Below, piece by piece: positions 14,869 through 21,468 of a DNA stretch of 24,932 bases. The translations under genes were made by a program, and so were the position numbers. How positions within the stretch are numbered: the stretch's first letter is position 1; the number at the start of each line of letters is the position of its first letter. Source of the stretch: a virus; the IMG/VR virus record IMGVR_UViG_3300021792_000015, positions 1 to 24,932 of that record, one strand, 5' to 3'. Below the pieces are notes generated by a model. That model ran no database searches and was not told where the DNA came from. It saw nothing but the letters and a program-made list of their open reading frames with translations.

Positions 14869-14900
14869 TAAATATACAACAAAAAAACGGAAATTCCAAA
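14869..14900 (-). promoter_or_regulatory. Promoter overlapping the uvsX terminator
   Basis: TTTG, 20 nt, TATATTTA. The TTTG box is in the loop of the uvsX terminator hairpin and the -7 box is 4 nt before the downstream ATG. Confidence 0.65.
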
Positions 14901-14913
14901 GAAAATCCGTTTT
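14884..14913 (-). terminator. Terminator after uvsX
   Basis: AAAACGGA and TCCGTTTT (minus strand) form an 8-bp stem, followed by a run of T (TTTTTTTG). It begins 5 nt after the uvsX stop codon. Confidence 0.75.
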
Positions 14914-14918
14914 ATTTT

Positions 14919-16064
14919 TTAATCAGTTTGTACTAAAGATGTGTCTATCTCCTTTTCAGCAACTATATCTTCATTTGTAGTTCGATAATGTAATATCAAT
15001 GATTCTACAATCTTCAAATATAATTGTTCACGTAATTCAGGTTGTTCTTCCATCAACGTTGCGAAATTCTTTGCCAAAAATTTATGGATTTCACCGGTTT
15101 CCTCATTTACAACACTGTACCAAGATCCTTTCTGTTCCACCAATTTGTTCTCTTTTAAAACAGTCATCCACGAACCGTAATTATCAATACCACGGTCGAA
15201 ATACATTTCAAAATCACTCGTTCTCAATGGTGGCCCCATTCGGTTTTTGATAACCTGAACTCTTGTTTTCATACCAATTGTTCGATCACCAACTTTGATT
15301 TGGCCCATATTCTTCAATCTCAACCTAACCGATGCGTGGAATGCCAATGCCTTACCCCCACTTGTAGTGTAAAGGTCACCGAAACTTGCACCCATCTTAG
15401 TTCTAAGTTGGTTTGTGAAACATAACAGGATTTCCTGTCTACCAATCATGTTAGTAATCTTTCTCATGGCCTTTGAAATTATGATTGCCTTTTGAGTTGC
15501 ATAACCCGCTTGGTCATAATCCGCCGCCAATTCAACTTTTGTGGATGCCGCCGCAACCGAATCTATAACAATTGTTACCAATTTATCACGTTGAGTTTCT
15601 CTAACTTTCGTAACAATGGTTTCAATATACTCAAAAACTTCTTCAACCGAGTCTGCCTGTATGTATAGTAATTTGGAAACATCAACTCCGATTGCTTCCA
15701 AAAACTCTGTACTAACTGCCATTTCAGTATCTATTAGTACCGCTAATCCATCTTTTTTCTGTGTTTCCGCTAATAAGTGTGCTGAAAGTAAAGATTTTCC
15801 GGAGCCCTCTAAACCGGTTATTTCTACTATTCTCCCAACGGGTGCTCCACCATGTGCTCGGTTAGAAACAGCGATGTCCAACATATCAGAACCAAACGAT
15901 ACCCAACTTTTTACATTAGTTGGAGTATCGTTATCGTCTAAAAAATATGCAACTTTTTGAGATTTTGCCAACTTATTCAATTCGGATGCCAATACACTAC
16001 CAAGATCTACAGATTCATCAACATTGGTTTCTTTAGTTTCTTTGGTTTTTTTAGTTTTTGCCAT
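14919..16064 (-). CDS. uvsX: RecA-family recombinase UvsX
   Basis: A strand-exchange ATPase for recombination-dependent replication and repair. Walker A GLEGSGKS is at 84-91, Walker B LVTIVIDSVAAA near 165-176, and the RecA-type L1/L2 region FTNQLRTKMGASFGDLYTTSGGKAL follows. It is 381 residues, close to T4 UvsX (391). The N-terminus is Lys/Thr-rich (AKTKKTKETKETN). It follows the SSB gene by 12 nt, so SSB and UvsX are made together as in T4-like logic, where gp32 and UvsX cooperate on ssDNA. A terminator ends the unit. Confidence 0.93.
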   Translation of the reverse strand: MAKTKKTKETKETNVDESVDLGSVLASELNKLAKSQKVAYFLDDNDTPTNVKSWVSFGSDMLDIAVSNRAHGGAPVGRIVEITGLEGSGKSLLSAHLLAETQKKDGLAVLIDTEMAVSTEFLEAIGVDVSKLLYIQADSVEEVFEYIETIVTKVRETQRDKLVTIVIDSVAAASTKVELAADYDQAGYATQKAIIISKAMRKITNMIGRQEILLCFTNQLRTKMGASFGDLYTTSGGKALAFHASVRLRLKNMGQIKVGDRTIGMKTRVQVIKNRMGPPLRTSDFEMYFDRGIDNYGSWMTVLKENKLVEQKGSWYSVVNEETGEIHKFLAKNFATLMEEQPELREQLYLKIVESLILHYRTTNEDIVAEKEIDTSLVQTD

Positions 16065-16076
16065 CTAAATAAGTTT

Positions 16077-16922
16077 TTAGTTAAATAATTCATCAAATGC
16101 CGCCCCAACGTTACTTGTTGGTTCCGGTGTACTTGTTTGAGTTGGTTGTGGTACACTCTGTACGGTTTTTTGTGGATTTGATGGTTGTGGTGGTGTTTCA
16201 ACAACTGCTTTTGGTGCTGATGCCACATTTTGTGGTGAACTCGATTTATATTGAGTTCCCGCCTCATCTTCCGGTGTCAACCACTTCTCTAATTCTGCCT
16301 TCAAATCTTCGTAACTCAATTCTGTATATAAATCAGTAATGTTTACTTGATTATCAATAAGTTTTTGAGCATCTGCCAAATTTGGTAGTAATGGAGTTTG
16401 AGCCGGTTTTACACGAATATTTGTTGTTGGATATTGAGTTCCACCCTCGGCCGCCGTTACATACTCTACCGTGATATCTCTACCATTTTCAATATCAGCA
16501 ATATCACCGTAATCTGGGTCTGCGATATATCCTAACAAATCAGTGTAAACGGTTTTTCCAAATCCCCAAAATTTTACTCCCTCGTTTTCTTTACCTCTAA
16601 CAATAACAGGTACGTAAGTTCTTAATTTTGGTTCAAATCCTTTTCCGGTTTTCCAATCTTCTTTATCTCCCGTTGATTTCAATTTATCAGCAAACTCTTG
16701 AATTGGGTCAGGTCTACCAAATGATAATGGTGAAATTAAAGTTTTGTTGTTAATTCCATAGTGGAAAAGTAACTCGATGAATGGATTTGATTCATCATAC
16801 TTGTAAGGTACGATTCTAACTTGTTGTTTTCCAGGTGATGGTTTCCAAAACAAATCAGATTTCTTTTGAGTGTTTTGTAACTTGTTTAATCTTCCGCGAA
16901 TTGCATCTAAATCTAATGCCAT
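16077..16922 (-). CDS. 32: Single-stranded DNA-binding protein, T4 gp32-like
   Basis: It coats ssDNA at the replication fork and in recombination. It is 281 residues against 301 for T4 gp32. The N-terminus is helical and basic (MALDLDAIRGRLNKLQNTQKK), followed by SDLFWKPSPGKQQVRIVPYKY, the family's FWKP----VRI-P start of the core, a central OB-fold region with RTYVPVIVRGKENEGVKFW and YIADPDYGDI, and a long Pro/Gln/Thr/Ser linker ending in a short acidic/hydrophobic tip (FDELFN). The zinc Cys/His set of gp32 is not evident. The start is preceded immediately by a seven-base repeat array that I read as an autogenous operator. Confidence 0.88.
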   Translation of the reverse strand: MALDLDAIRGRLNKLQNTQKKSDLFWKPSPGKQQVRIVPYKYDESNPFIELLFHYGINNKTLISPLSFGRPDPIQEFADKLKSTGDKEDWKTGKGFEPKLRTYVPVIVRGKENEGVKFWGFGKTVYTDLLGYIADPDYGDIADIENGRDITVEYVTAAEGGTQYPTTNIRVKPAQTPLLPNLADAQKLIDNQVNITDLYTELSYEDLKAELEKWLTPEDEAGTQYKSSSPQNVASAPKAVVETPPQPSNPQKTVQSVPQPTQTSTPEPTSNVGAAFDELFN

Positions 16923-16932
16923 AATTTTTAGT

Positions 16933-16974
16933 GTTTAAAGTTTAATGTTTAATGTTTAAAGTTTAGCGTTTAAC
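16933..16974 (-). promoter_or_regulatory. Seven-base repeat array before the SSB start codon (putative autogenous operator)
   Basis: Six contiguous heptads on the minus strand (GTTAAAC, GCTAAAC, TTTAAAC, ATTAAAC, ATTAAAC, TTTAAAC) plus a degenerate seventh (ACTAAAA) lead to within three bases of the SSB ATG. All share xxTAAAC. T4 gp32 represses its own translation by binding cooperatively to an A/U-rich unstructured leader, and its site size is about seven nucleotides, equal to this period. Confidence 0.7.
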
Positions 16975-16988
16975 GTGTACTACACACG
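16974..16988 (-). repeat. Hairpin upstream of the heptad array
   Basis: CGTGT and ACACG pair on the minus strand around a 5-nt loop GTAGT, ending exactly where the heptads begin. In T4 gene 32 a structured element (pseudoknot) lies 5' of the unstructured operator and nucleates binding; this hairpin sits in the same place. Confidence 0.55.
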
Positions 16989-17051
16989 GATAAATAAATA
17001 TTATCATATAACAAATACGTTCGTAAAATGTGTAACCAATTTTACCCATTT

Positions 17052-17744
17052 TTATACAAAAGTAATAGTGTTTTCATCAATATTCCAATCAACTGTAAGT
17101 GGTTTATTTTCAAAGTTATATTCTTCATTTAACACGGCCGCATTTATAAAATGTGTTCCGTTGATATATGCATATCCATAACCACTGTGTATATGTCCGA
17201 AAACATGAATTTTTGGTTTGAGTTCATCTACACGAGTTCTAAGTAATTCATCCCCCAAATGTCGTGGATCATATTCCATTACATCCAAAATCCCATGTGG
17301 TGGTCCATGTGTAATCAAAATATCAGTATTTTCAGGGATATTATCCCATTTTTCTTTTAATTCACTTCCATTTCTTGGTAAGTTAAATCCCCAATTACAA
17401 AATTCGGGTTGCCAAGGTGAACCGTATATGTTTATGGTTTTATCTACATCCATATCATATAACCCATAAGTTTCATCTTGTAGGTGTACCAAGTTTGGAT
17501 ATTGTTTCAATGTAGATTCCAAAAACTCTGGATTTGTTTCAACATGTTTTTCATGGTTTCCATTGATGAATATCTTCTTACCAACATTCTTTAATTCATT
17601 GTACCATTTGCAAAACTGTTGTACTTGATGTTTGTACCCCACATGTGTATAATCTCCGGAGTGAATAATCAAGTCACTTGTCGGAATTGATGATGTCAAT
17701 TCCTTATGTTTCATGTGTGTATCACTTATAAATGTTATTCTCAT
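17052..17744 (-). CDS. Calcineurin-like metallophosphoesterase
   Basis: A dinuclear metal phosphoesterase of 230 residues. All motifs are present: DTH (D8, H10), GD (G30-D31), GNHE (62-65), THGPPH (H146, H150) and GHIHSGYG (H184, H186). The layout is closest to small stand-alone phosphoesterases (MPPED/UDP-sugar or 2',3'-cNMP types) rather than to nucleases such as SbcD, which need a capping partner. The substrate cannot be assigned. Its own promoter is at 17763-17794. Confidence 0.85.
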   Translation of the reverse strand: MRITFISDTHMKHKELTSSIPTSDLIIHSGDYTHVGYKHQVQQFCKWYNELKNVGKKIFINGNHEKHVETNPEFLESTLKQYPNLVHLQDETYGLYDMDVDKTINIYGSPWQPEFCNWGFNLPRNGSELKEKWDNIPENTDILITHGPPHGILDVMEYDPRHLGDELLRTRVDELKPKIHVFGHIHSGYGYAYINGTHFINAAVLNEEYNFENKPLTVDWNIDENTITFV

Positions 17745-17762
17745 TTCAATTTGTTTAGAATA

Positions 17763-17794
17763 CTAAAGTACGATATTTTTTTGATATATCCAAG
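17763..17794 (-). promoter_or_regulatory. Promoter for the metallophosphoesterase gene
   Basis: CTTG, 20 nt, TACTTTAG on the minus strand; both boxes deviate by one base but spacing and flanking sequence (CTTGGATATAT) match the other promoters. Confidence 0.5.
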
Positions 17795-17810
17795 AAAAAC
17801 TTTAATTATT

Positions 17811-18164
17811 TTATTTATTCCATTTACCTCTCTGAACAATTATTCCGATTATAGAATAATTTGATAAATCTTGATACGTATCTTCAATATTTTCACCAAC
17901 TTCATCAGGTTGTCCCTTTACCACAAGTTGTTTCAATCTTGAAATTTTATCATTCATTCTGAACCATAATCCCGTCAATGATATTTTTACATCTTCTTTG
18001 GTTTTTAATTCAGAACCTACGGAAATATTCTCGGCACCGTAATTTCGATGTTTTTGGCAAAATATTTCAAACTGTTCCTTTTGAATTTTTCTAAATTCAT
18101 GTATAGTTTCGGGATAATATTTTTCACAATATTCAACCGCATTTAATTCTTCACTTTTTGTCAT
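17811..18164 (-). CDS. DUF1599 / nucleotide-modification-associated domain 1 protein
   Basis: A 117-residue all-helical protein. The pattern EIFCQKHRNYGAENIS, LTGLWFRMNDKISRLKQLV, ENIEDTYQDLSNYSIIGIIVQRGKW is that of DUF1599, also named Nmad1. This family has been linked by gene neighbourhood to synthesis of modified DNA bases in phages. The fold resembles MazG-like/dUTPase-like all-alpha NTP pyrophosphohydrolases, so it may act on a nucleotide. It ends a three-gene unit after the 80-aa and 65-aa genes. Confidence 0.8.
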   Translation of the reverse strand: MTKSEELNAVEYCEKYYPETIHEFRKIQKEQFEIFCQKHRNYGAENISVGSELKTKEDVKISLTGLWFRMNDKISRLKQLVVKGQPDEVGENIEDTYQDLSNYSIIGIIVQRGKWNK

Positions 18165-18175
18165 AAATTCTTAAT

Positions 18176-18373
18176 TTATTCAGGTATATAACTCCACCAC
18201 TCCACATTACTAATTTCCTCCTTGTCATCATTGGCAGGAATATATAATTCCACGATACCGTTCAGTAACACGTACCAATGTCCAATTTCCGGATAGTATG
18301 AATTGATTGATTTGAATATGATTATACTATCATCATTCGGTCGTAACTCATCAATTTTATATCTTATACACAT
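18176..18373 (-). CDS. Small protein, 65 aa, DUF551-like layout
   Basis: A 65-residue protein with a proline-aspartate start (IDELRPNDDSIIIF), a central GHWYVLLNG and a C-terminal VEWWSYIPE. The arrangement (LP--DD-V/I, then W, ending W-W/M-(P/Y)IP) resembles DUF551 proteins common in phages; function unknown. It lies between the 80-aa and Nmad1-like genes and is cotranscribed with them. Confidence 0.65.
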   Translation of the reverse strand: MCIRYKIDELRPNDDSIIIFKSINSYYPEIGHWYVLLNGIVELYIPANDDKEEISNVEWWSYIPE

Positions 18374-18387
18374 TTATCTAATTGTTT

Positions 18388-18630
18388 TTAATCCACCGTA
18401 TCCAATTGGTTTTCTTTATACACCCCATGTAATATGATGTCGGTTTCGTCATCCACAACATACAAACACACAATACCACTGTCGGAAAAATACTCATTGT
18501 TTGTATATCTCACGATGTAATCGAGTGCATCACCATAATTTGTAAATCTCTGTGAACTATCAATTTCATTTCTTAGTATGTCATCATAGGTTGAACATAA
18601 CCCACGAGTACCATAAACTCTAATTTTCAT
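18388..18630 (-). CDS. Small protein, 80 aa, paralogue of the 70-aa protein
   Basis: It begins MKIRVYGTRGLCSTYDDIL, nearly the same as MKIKIYATDDYCSTYEEVI of the 70-aa protein at 18689-18901. Both then carry an acidic helix (DALDYIVRYTNNEYF / GGLKQFVQLVNDEII) and a strand ending in (LYVVDDET / VYLVDEEK). This suggests a duplicated small alpha/beta domain with a conserved Cys-Ser-Thr-Tyr. Function unknown. It has its own promoter and a leader with a seven-codon ORF that ends on its ATG. Confidence 0.75.
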   Translation of the reverse strand: MKIRVYGTRGLCSTYDDILRNEIDSSQRFTNYGDALDYIVRYTNNEYFSDSGIVCLYVVDDETDIILHGVYKENQLDTVD

Positions 18631-18650
18631 AACTCAATCGTTTTAATCAT
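18627..18650 (-). promoter_or_regulatory. Seven-codon upstream ORF (MIKTIEL) coupled to the 80-aa gene
   Basis: ATG at 18648-18650 opens MIKTIEL and stops at TGA overlapping the next ATG (ATGA). The same peptide, with two synonymous third-base differences, precedes the 100-aa gene at 22524. Confidence 0.5.
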
Positions 18651-18660
18651 TATTACAGTA

Positions 18661-18692
18661 CAAATATACGAATAATAATTTTAATATCCTAA
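18661..18692 (-). promoter_or_regulatory. Promoter for the 80-aa/65-aa/Nmad1 unit
   Basis: TTAG, 20 nt, TATATTTG on the minus strand. The -33 box covers the TAG stop of the 70-aa gene. Confidence 0.65.
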
Positions 18693-18901
18693 TTTAATAT
18701 TACTTTTTTTTCTTCATCCACAAGATAAACGAAATGCACCGGTGATGAAATTATTTCATCATTAACTAGTTGAACAAATTGTTTTAATCCACCCATTTCA
18801 TTATCATCACATTCAATTGGGTCAATACCGTCTACTCGGTTTTCAATAACTTCCTCATACGTTGAGCAATAATCGTCTGTAGCATATATTTTAATTTTCA
18901 T
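18689..18901 (-). CDS. Small protein, 70 aa, paralogue of the 80-aa protein
   Basis: A 70-residue acidic protein starting MKIKIYATDDYCSTYEEVI, with the same CSTY motif and alpha/beta plan as the 80-aa protein. It is the last gene of the radical SAM unit, three bases after the 43-aa peptide stop. Whether it belongs to that system or simply lies downstream cannot be decided; its duplicate outside the unit argues for an independent role. Confidence 0.7.
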   Translation of the reverse strand: MKIKIYATDDYCSTYEEVIENRVDGIDPIECDDNEMGGLKQFVQLVNDEIISSPVHFVYLVDEEKKVILN

Positions 18902-18904
18902 AAT

Positions 18905-19036
18905 TTATTCAGTTTCAGTTATTATTGATAATTGACCACATGCGGCCCCATTTTTAATTTCAGATTCAGTAGCGATTGCTACTGCGTAATCGTACCCAGC
19001 ATCTTCCAATTGTTGTTTAATTTCGTCTGTAATCAT
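18905..19036 (-). CDS. 43-aa Cys-containing peptide next to a radical SAM gene
   Basis: An ATG ORF of 43 codons that starts 12 nt after the radical SAM stop codon. It has an acidic amphipathic first half (MITDEIKQQLEDAGYDYAVA) and ends with a small-residue segment (IKNGAACGQLSIITETE) holding the only Cys. Size, acidic front half, Gly-Ala-Cys segment and position suit a peptide substrate of the adjacent enzyme, but there is no recognised leader family and it could be an unrelated phage microprotein. Confidence 0.6.
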   Translation of the reverse strand: MITDEIKQQLEDAGYDYAVAIATESEIKNGAACGQLSIITETE

Positions 19037-19048
19037 AATTTCTATTTT

Positions 19049-19921
19049 TTATTTAATTTCAATTCCGTTAAATCCTTTTCTTAATGTTTCACCATCAAAC
19101 ACAAATGTTTCTGAACTAGTTGGTTTTAAAACGTGTCGATGATATAGTTTCAGTGTGGAAATATCACGTAATATATAAATGTAGTTGTTACATTTACACA
19201 CATCATTAAATTTCCATTCCTTTATTACATTCAACCTATCCGATGATAAATCATCCACGGTCAAATCAATCATACGTTCCTTACTATATTGATTTATTCC
19301 CATTAACCCAACAAACCCAACATCACGTATTTCAATCTCTCCACAAAATTCCAAATATTTCTCCATTTCTTCCGGTGTGTCGATGTATCCTTTTATAACA
19401 TTACATGAAATGTGAAATACCCCAGGATTATCAATTGACATCCGTTTTAATGATTCATTGGATATTGTATCTGTTCTAAATATTTCATTATTAATTTCAT
19501 GGTCGTAATGATGTCTACTAACAGAAATACTGTCAAATATACGAATTTTATCATCAATTTCCAAATTTTCTAACTGAAATCCGTTCGTATTCATCACTAA
19601 AAATGAGTCGGGAGAAATCTCCTTAATAATATCAATGATTTTATATAAAACATCCAAATTCAACGTTGGTTCTCCACCGGTTATTGAAATTTTACGTATT
19701 TCGAGTTGAGTAACCATTTTCGATAAATAATTTCTAAATTTATCAAAATTGAATTTTATTCCGTTGGTTTTATATTCACAGAATCCACAATCTGCATTAC
19801 ACCCATTTAACTGAATGTATAAATTGATGTATGGTGCCTCAACCTTACTCGGTGGTAGATTATCCAATGAACAATAATAATCCCTAAGTTGAACTTTACT
19901 ATTTAAAATATCTACTAACAT
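19049..19921 (-). CDS. Radical SAM enzyme, MoaA/QueE-like
   Basis: A radical SAM protein, 290 residues from the chosen ATG. The cluster motif is CNADCGFC (C41, C45, C48), the SAM-binding GGEP is at 82-85 (SITGGEPTLN), and MNTNG and SRHHYDHEINNEIFR follow in the barrel. Four to five further Cys lie outside, including a CKC near the C-terminus, but not the seven-Cys SPASM pattern. I placed the start at MLVDIL (19921) because it overlaps the stop of the preceding gene as ATGTTAG; a start nine codons upstream would overlap more. Substrate unknown; no QueC, QueD or MoaC partners are present. Its place after two Cys-ended small proteins suggests it may modify them or the peptide downstream. Confidence 0.82.
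   Translation of the reverse strand: MLVDILNSKVQLRDYYCSLDNLPPSKVEAPYINLYIQLNGCNADCGFCEYKTNGIKFNFDKFRNYLSKMVTQLEIRKISITGGEPTLNLDVLYKIIDIIKEISPDSFLVMNTNGFQLENLEIDDKIRIFDSISVSRHHYDHEINNEIFRTDTISNESLKRMSIDNPGVFHISCNVIKGYIDTPEEMEKYLEFCGEIEIRDVGFVGLMGINQYSKERMIDLTVDDLSSDRLNVIKEWKFNDVCKCNNYIYILRDISTLKLYHRHVLKPTSSETFVFDGETLRKGFNGIEIK
19534..19565 (-). promoter_or_regulatory. Promoter-like sequence inside the radical SAM gene
   Basis: TTTG, 20 nt, TATATTTG, a perfect consensus, lies in the coding sequence for LENLEIDDKIRIFDS. If active it would express the 43-aa and 70-aa genes separately from the enzymes. It could be chance in an AT-rich gene. Confidence 0.35.
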
Positions 19922-20250
19922 GAACTTCGGACGGTATATGATGAACAACTACATGGATCTCCATAACTCATAGTATGTGTCGAATTTACCAACATCGACC
20001 TAGATTCGGTAATTTCAGTTTCCAATCCCCTTAATTCACGAGTGAGTTCCTCAATTTTTGTTTTAAGTACATCAACCTGCGTTTCAACTTCTTTTGATTT
20101 TTGAAATTCGACCAACGTATCCCGTGAAATTTGATTAGTTTGTACAAGTGATGTGATTGCCAATGAAACGAAGTCGTGTATATCCTTTGTTCCGTCGGGG
20201 TCCCAAAAGTTGTAAAAATTATTCAATAAAATAAATTCTCTATTATTCAT
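19915..20250 (-). CDS. Small Cys-ended protein P2 (111 aa)
   Basis: The second of two tandem paralogues. Residues 1-48 form a conserved domain (EFILLNNFYNFWDPDGTK, DFVSLAITSLVQTNQIS) about half identical to P1. Residues ~49-85 are a coiled coil (EVETQVDVLKTKIEELTREL). The tail differs from P1: it is Ser/Tyr-rich with C100, C102 and the C-terminal C111 (SYGDPCSCSSYTVRSSC). A constant front with a variable Cys-containing end is the layout of ribosomally made modified peptides, though the coiled coil is unusual for those. It is coupled by overlap to the downstream radical SAM gene. Confidence 0.75.
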   Translation of the reverse strand: MNNREFILLNNFYNFWDPDGTKDIHDFVSLAITSLVQTNQISRDTLVEFQKSKEVETQVDVLKTKIEELTRELRGLETEITESRSMLVNSTHTMSYGDPCSCSSYTVRSSC

Positions 20251-20267
20251 AACTAAATTTTAATGGT

Positions 20268-20606
20268 TTAACATGGAGATTTCGTAAATGGACTTGTTAC
20301 CTTTGGTACATAAGTTTCATCAGTCGTAACCTCACCCGAACTCGTAACTTTTACAATTGATTTCGGTAGTGATTCAATTAATTTCTTTTTAGTGATTTCC
20401 AACCTACCGATTTCTTTATTTATCGAACGAATTTTCTCTCCAATTTTCTTTAACTCGTAATATTCATCCAATACCGCCTGTGTAATTTGTTCGGTTTCTA
20501 CAAATGATGATTTTGCCAATTTTACATAATCATCTAGTTTTTTGGTTCCCGATAAATTCCAAAACTTATAAAAGTTTTCTAATAATATAAATTCGTTTGA
20601 AGTCAT
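20268..20606 (-). CDS. Small Cys-ended protein P1 (112 aa)
   Basis: The first paralogue, starting 7 nt after the RlmN-like gene. The conserved front is EFILLENFYKFWNLSGTK and YVKLAKSSFVETEQIT, followed by a basic coiled coil (ELKKIGEKIRSINKEIGRLE, then ITKKKL) and a Thr/Ser/Pro-rich tail whose last residue is its only Cys (TSPFTKSPC). No signal peptide, metal site or known family is evident. Seventeen bases separate it from P2. Confidence 0.75.
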   Translation of the reverse strand: MTSNEFILLENFYKFWNLSGTKKLDDYVKLAKSSFVETEQITQAVLDEYYELKKIGEKIRSINKEIGRLEITKKKLIESLPKSIVKVTSSGEVTTDETYVPKVTSPFTKSPC

Positions 20607-20613
20607 ACTCGAT

Positions 20614-21396
20614 TTAAACTAAATTAACACCCTCAATTATACCCTTACCCAAATTATTCGATTCCGAAACATCATTTGGATTTATAGGACTGATTTTCAC
20701 AAAGAAATGTTCTTTCGGGAAATATCTCTTCAACCCATCAATATCAAAATCCGATTGGTCTACCAATGTTAAATTGATAGTTGTTTTTAAATTACTCTCT
20801 GTACGGATTTTACTCAACTCTTCCATTGAAGCGGTTCTACGATATGGTATTAACCAATGTCTTGCATCATCATCAAAACTATGAATTGATAACTGTAAGG
20901 TGATGTTACCCTTAATCCAAGAATAATCCGAACCCTTTATACCAACGGTTGAAACGTAATGATGTGTATTTGGATATTTTGCAGATATGATTTGGATAGC
21001 CTCCTTTACATTTTCAATATTCAAAAACGGTTCACCCATTCTAGTATAATTAATTTTAAATTCTTTTGAGTTTTTCGGGTCAAACCCATCACGTTCAATC
21101 ATAAATTCAACTTGGTCAACAATTTCTTGTGCCGTTAAATTACGTGAACGTTTCATTGTCCCGGTTGCACAGAACTTACATCCAACAGGACAACCACTCA
21201 TAACAGAAACACCAATCATCCAACGTTCCGAACGAGAACCCAAATCGTCAGTTTCTAAAAAGTTTTGATGTCTACCTATTGCATCACGTGTATAAAATGG
21301 TAAATAAGTTGATGTTGTTTCAATTAACATACCATCATCCAATTTTATGGAAAATACACTTCCATTTGAAAAATCTTTACTTCTTTCTATTTTCAT
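20614..21396 (-). CDS. RlmN/Cfr-like radical SAM protein lacking both methyl-transfer cysteines
   Basis: A 260-residue radical SAM protein. Cluster motif SGCPVGCKFCATG (C69, C73, C76), RNLTAQEIVDQVEF (85-98) and YTRMGEPFLNIENV (117-130) closely follow RlmN (SQVGCAL-CSFCSTG, RNLTAAEI, MGMGEPLLN). It has no N-terminal RlmN domain and stops at ISPINPN, before the position of catalytic Cys355 of E. coli RlmN. The residue matching Cys118 is Gly62. The three cluster Cys are the only Cys in the protein. It therefore should not work as an RNA methyl synthase by the known RlmN/Cfr mechanism and probably does another radical reaction. It heads the cassette, from the promoter at 21469-21500. Confidence 0.85.
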   Translation of the reverse strand: MKIERSKDFSNGSVFSIKLDDGMLIETTSTYLPFYTRDAIGRHQNFLETDDLGSRSERWMIGVSVMSGCPVGCKFCATGTMKRSRNLTAQEIVDQVEFMIERDGFDPKNSKEFKINYTRMGEPFLNIENVKEAIQIISAKYPNTHHYVSTVGIKGSDYSWIKGNITLQLSIHSFDDDARHWLIPYRRTASMEELSKIRTESNLKTTINLTLVDQSDFDIDGLKRYFPKEHFFVKISPINPNDVSESNNLGKGIIEGVNLV

Positions 21397-21398
21397 AA

Positions 21399-21458
21399 CT
21401 AATTTATTTTATTTTTTCCAACCCACACCAAATAAATGGTTATCGGAGTTTTAATCAT
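21399..21458 (-). promoter_or_regulatory. 19-codon upstream ORF (MIKTPIT...) before the radical SAM cassette
   Basis: It opens with the same MIKT start and leader as the two seven-codon ORFs, runs 19 codons and stops at TAG two bases before the ATG of the RlmN-like gene. Confidence 0.4.
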
Positions 21459-21468
21459 TATTATAGTA

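Noticed and set aside
16963-17049. 28-codon ORF in the SSB leader (MGKIGYTFYERICYMIIF...)
   Set aside because: It starts 2 nt after the phosphoesterase stop and ends in the heptad array, so it could matter, but nothing beyond an open frame supports it.
19049-19921. Prokaryotic viperin
   Set aside because: The cluster motif CNADCGFCEY and the SRHHYDHEINNEIFR segment do not match viperin signatures, and no nucleotide kinase partner is seen.
19049-21396. 7-deazaguanine (queuosine/archaeosine) DNA-modification cluster
   Set aside because: One radical SAM protein is loosely QueE-like, but no FolE, QueD, QueC or DpdA-like gene is present.
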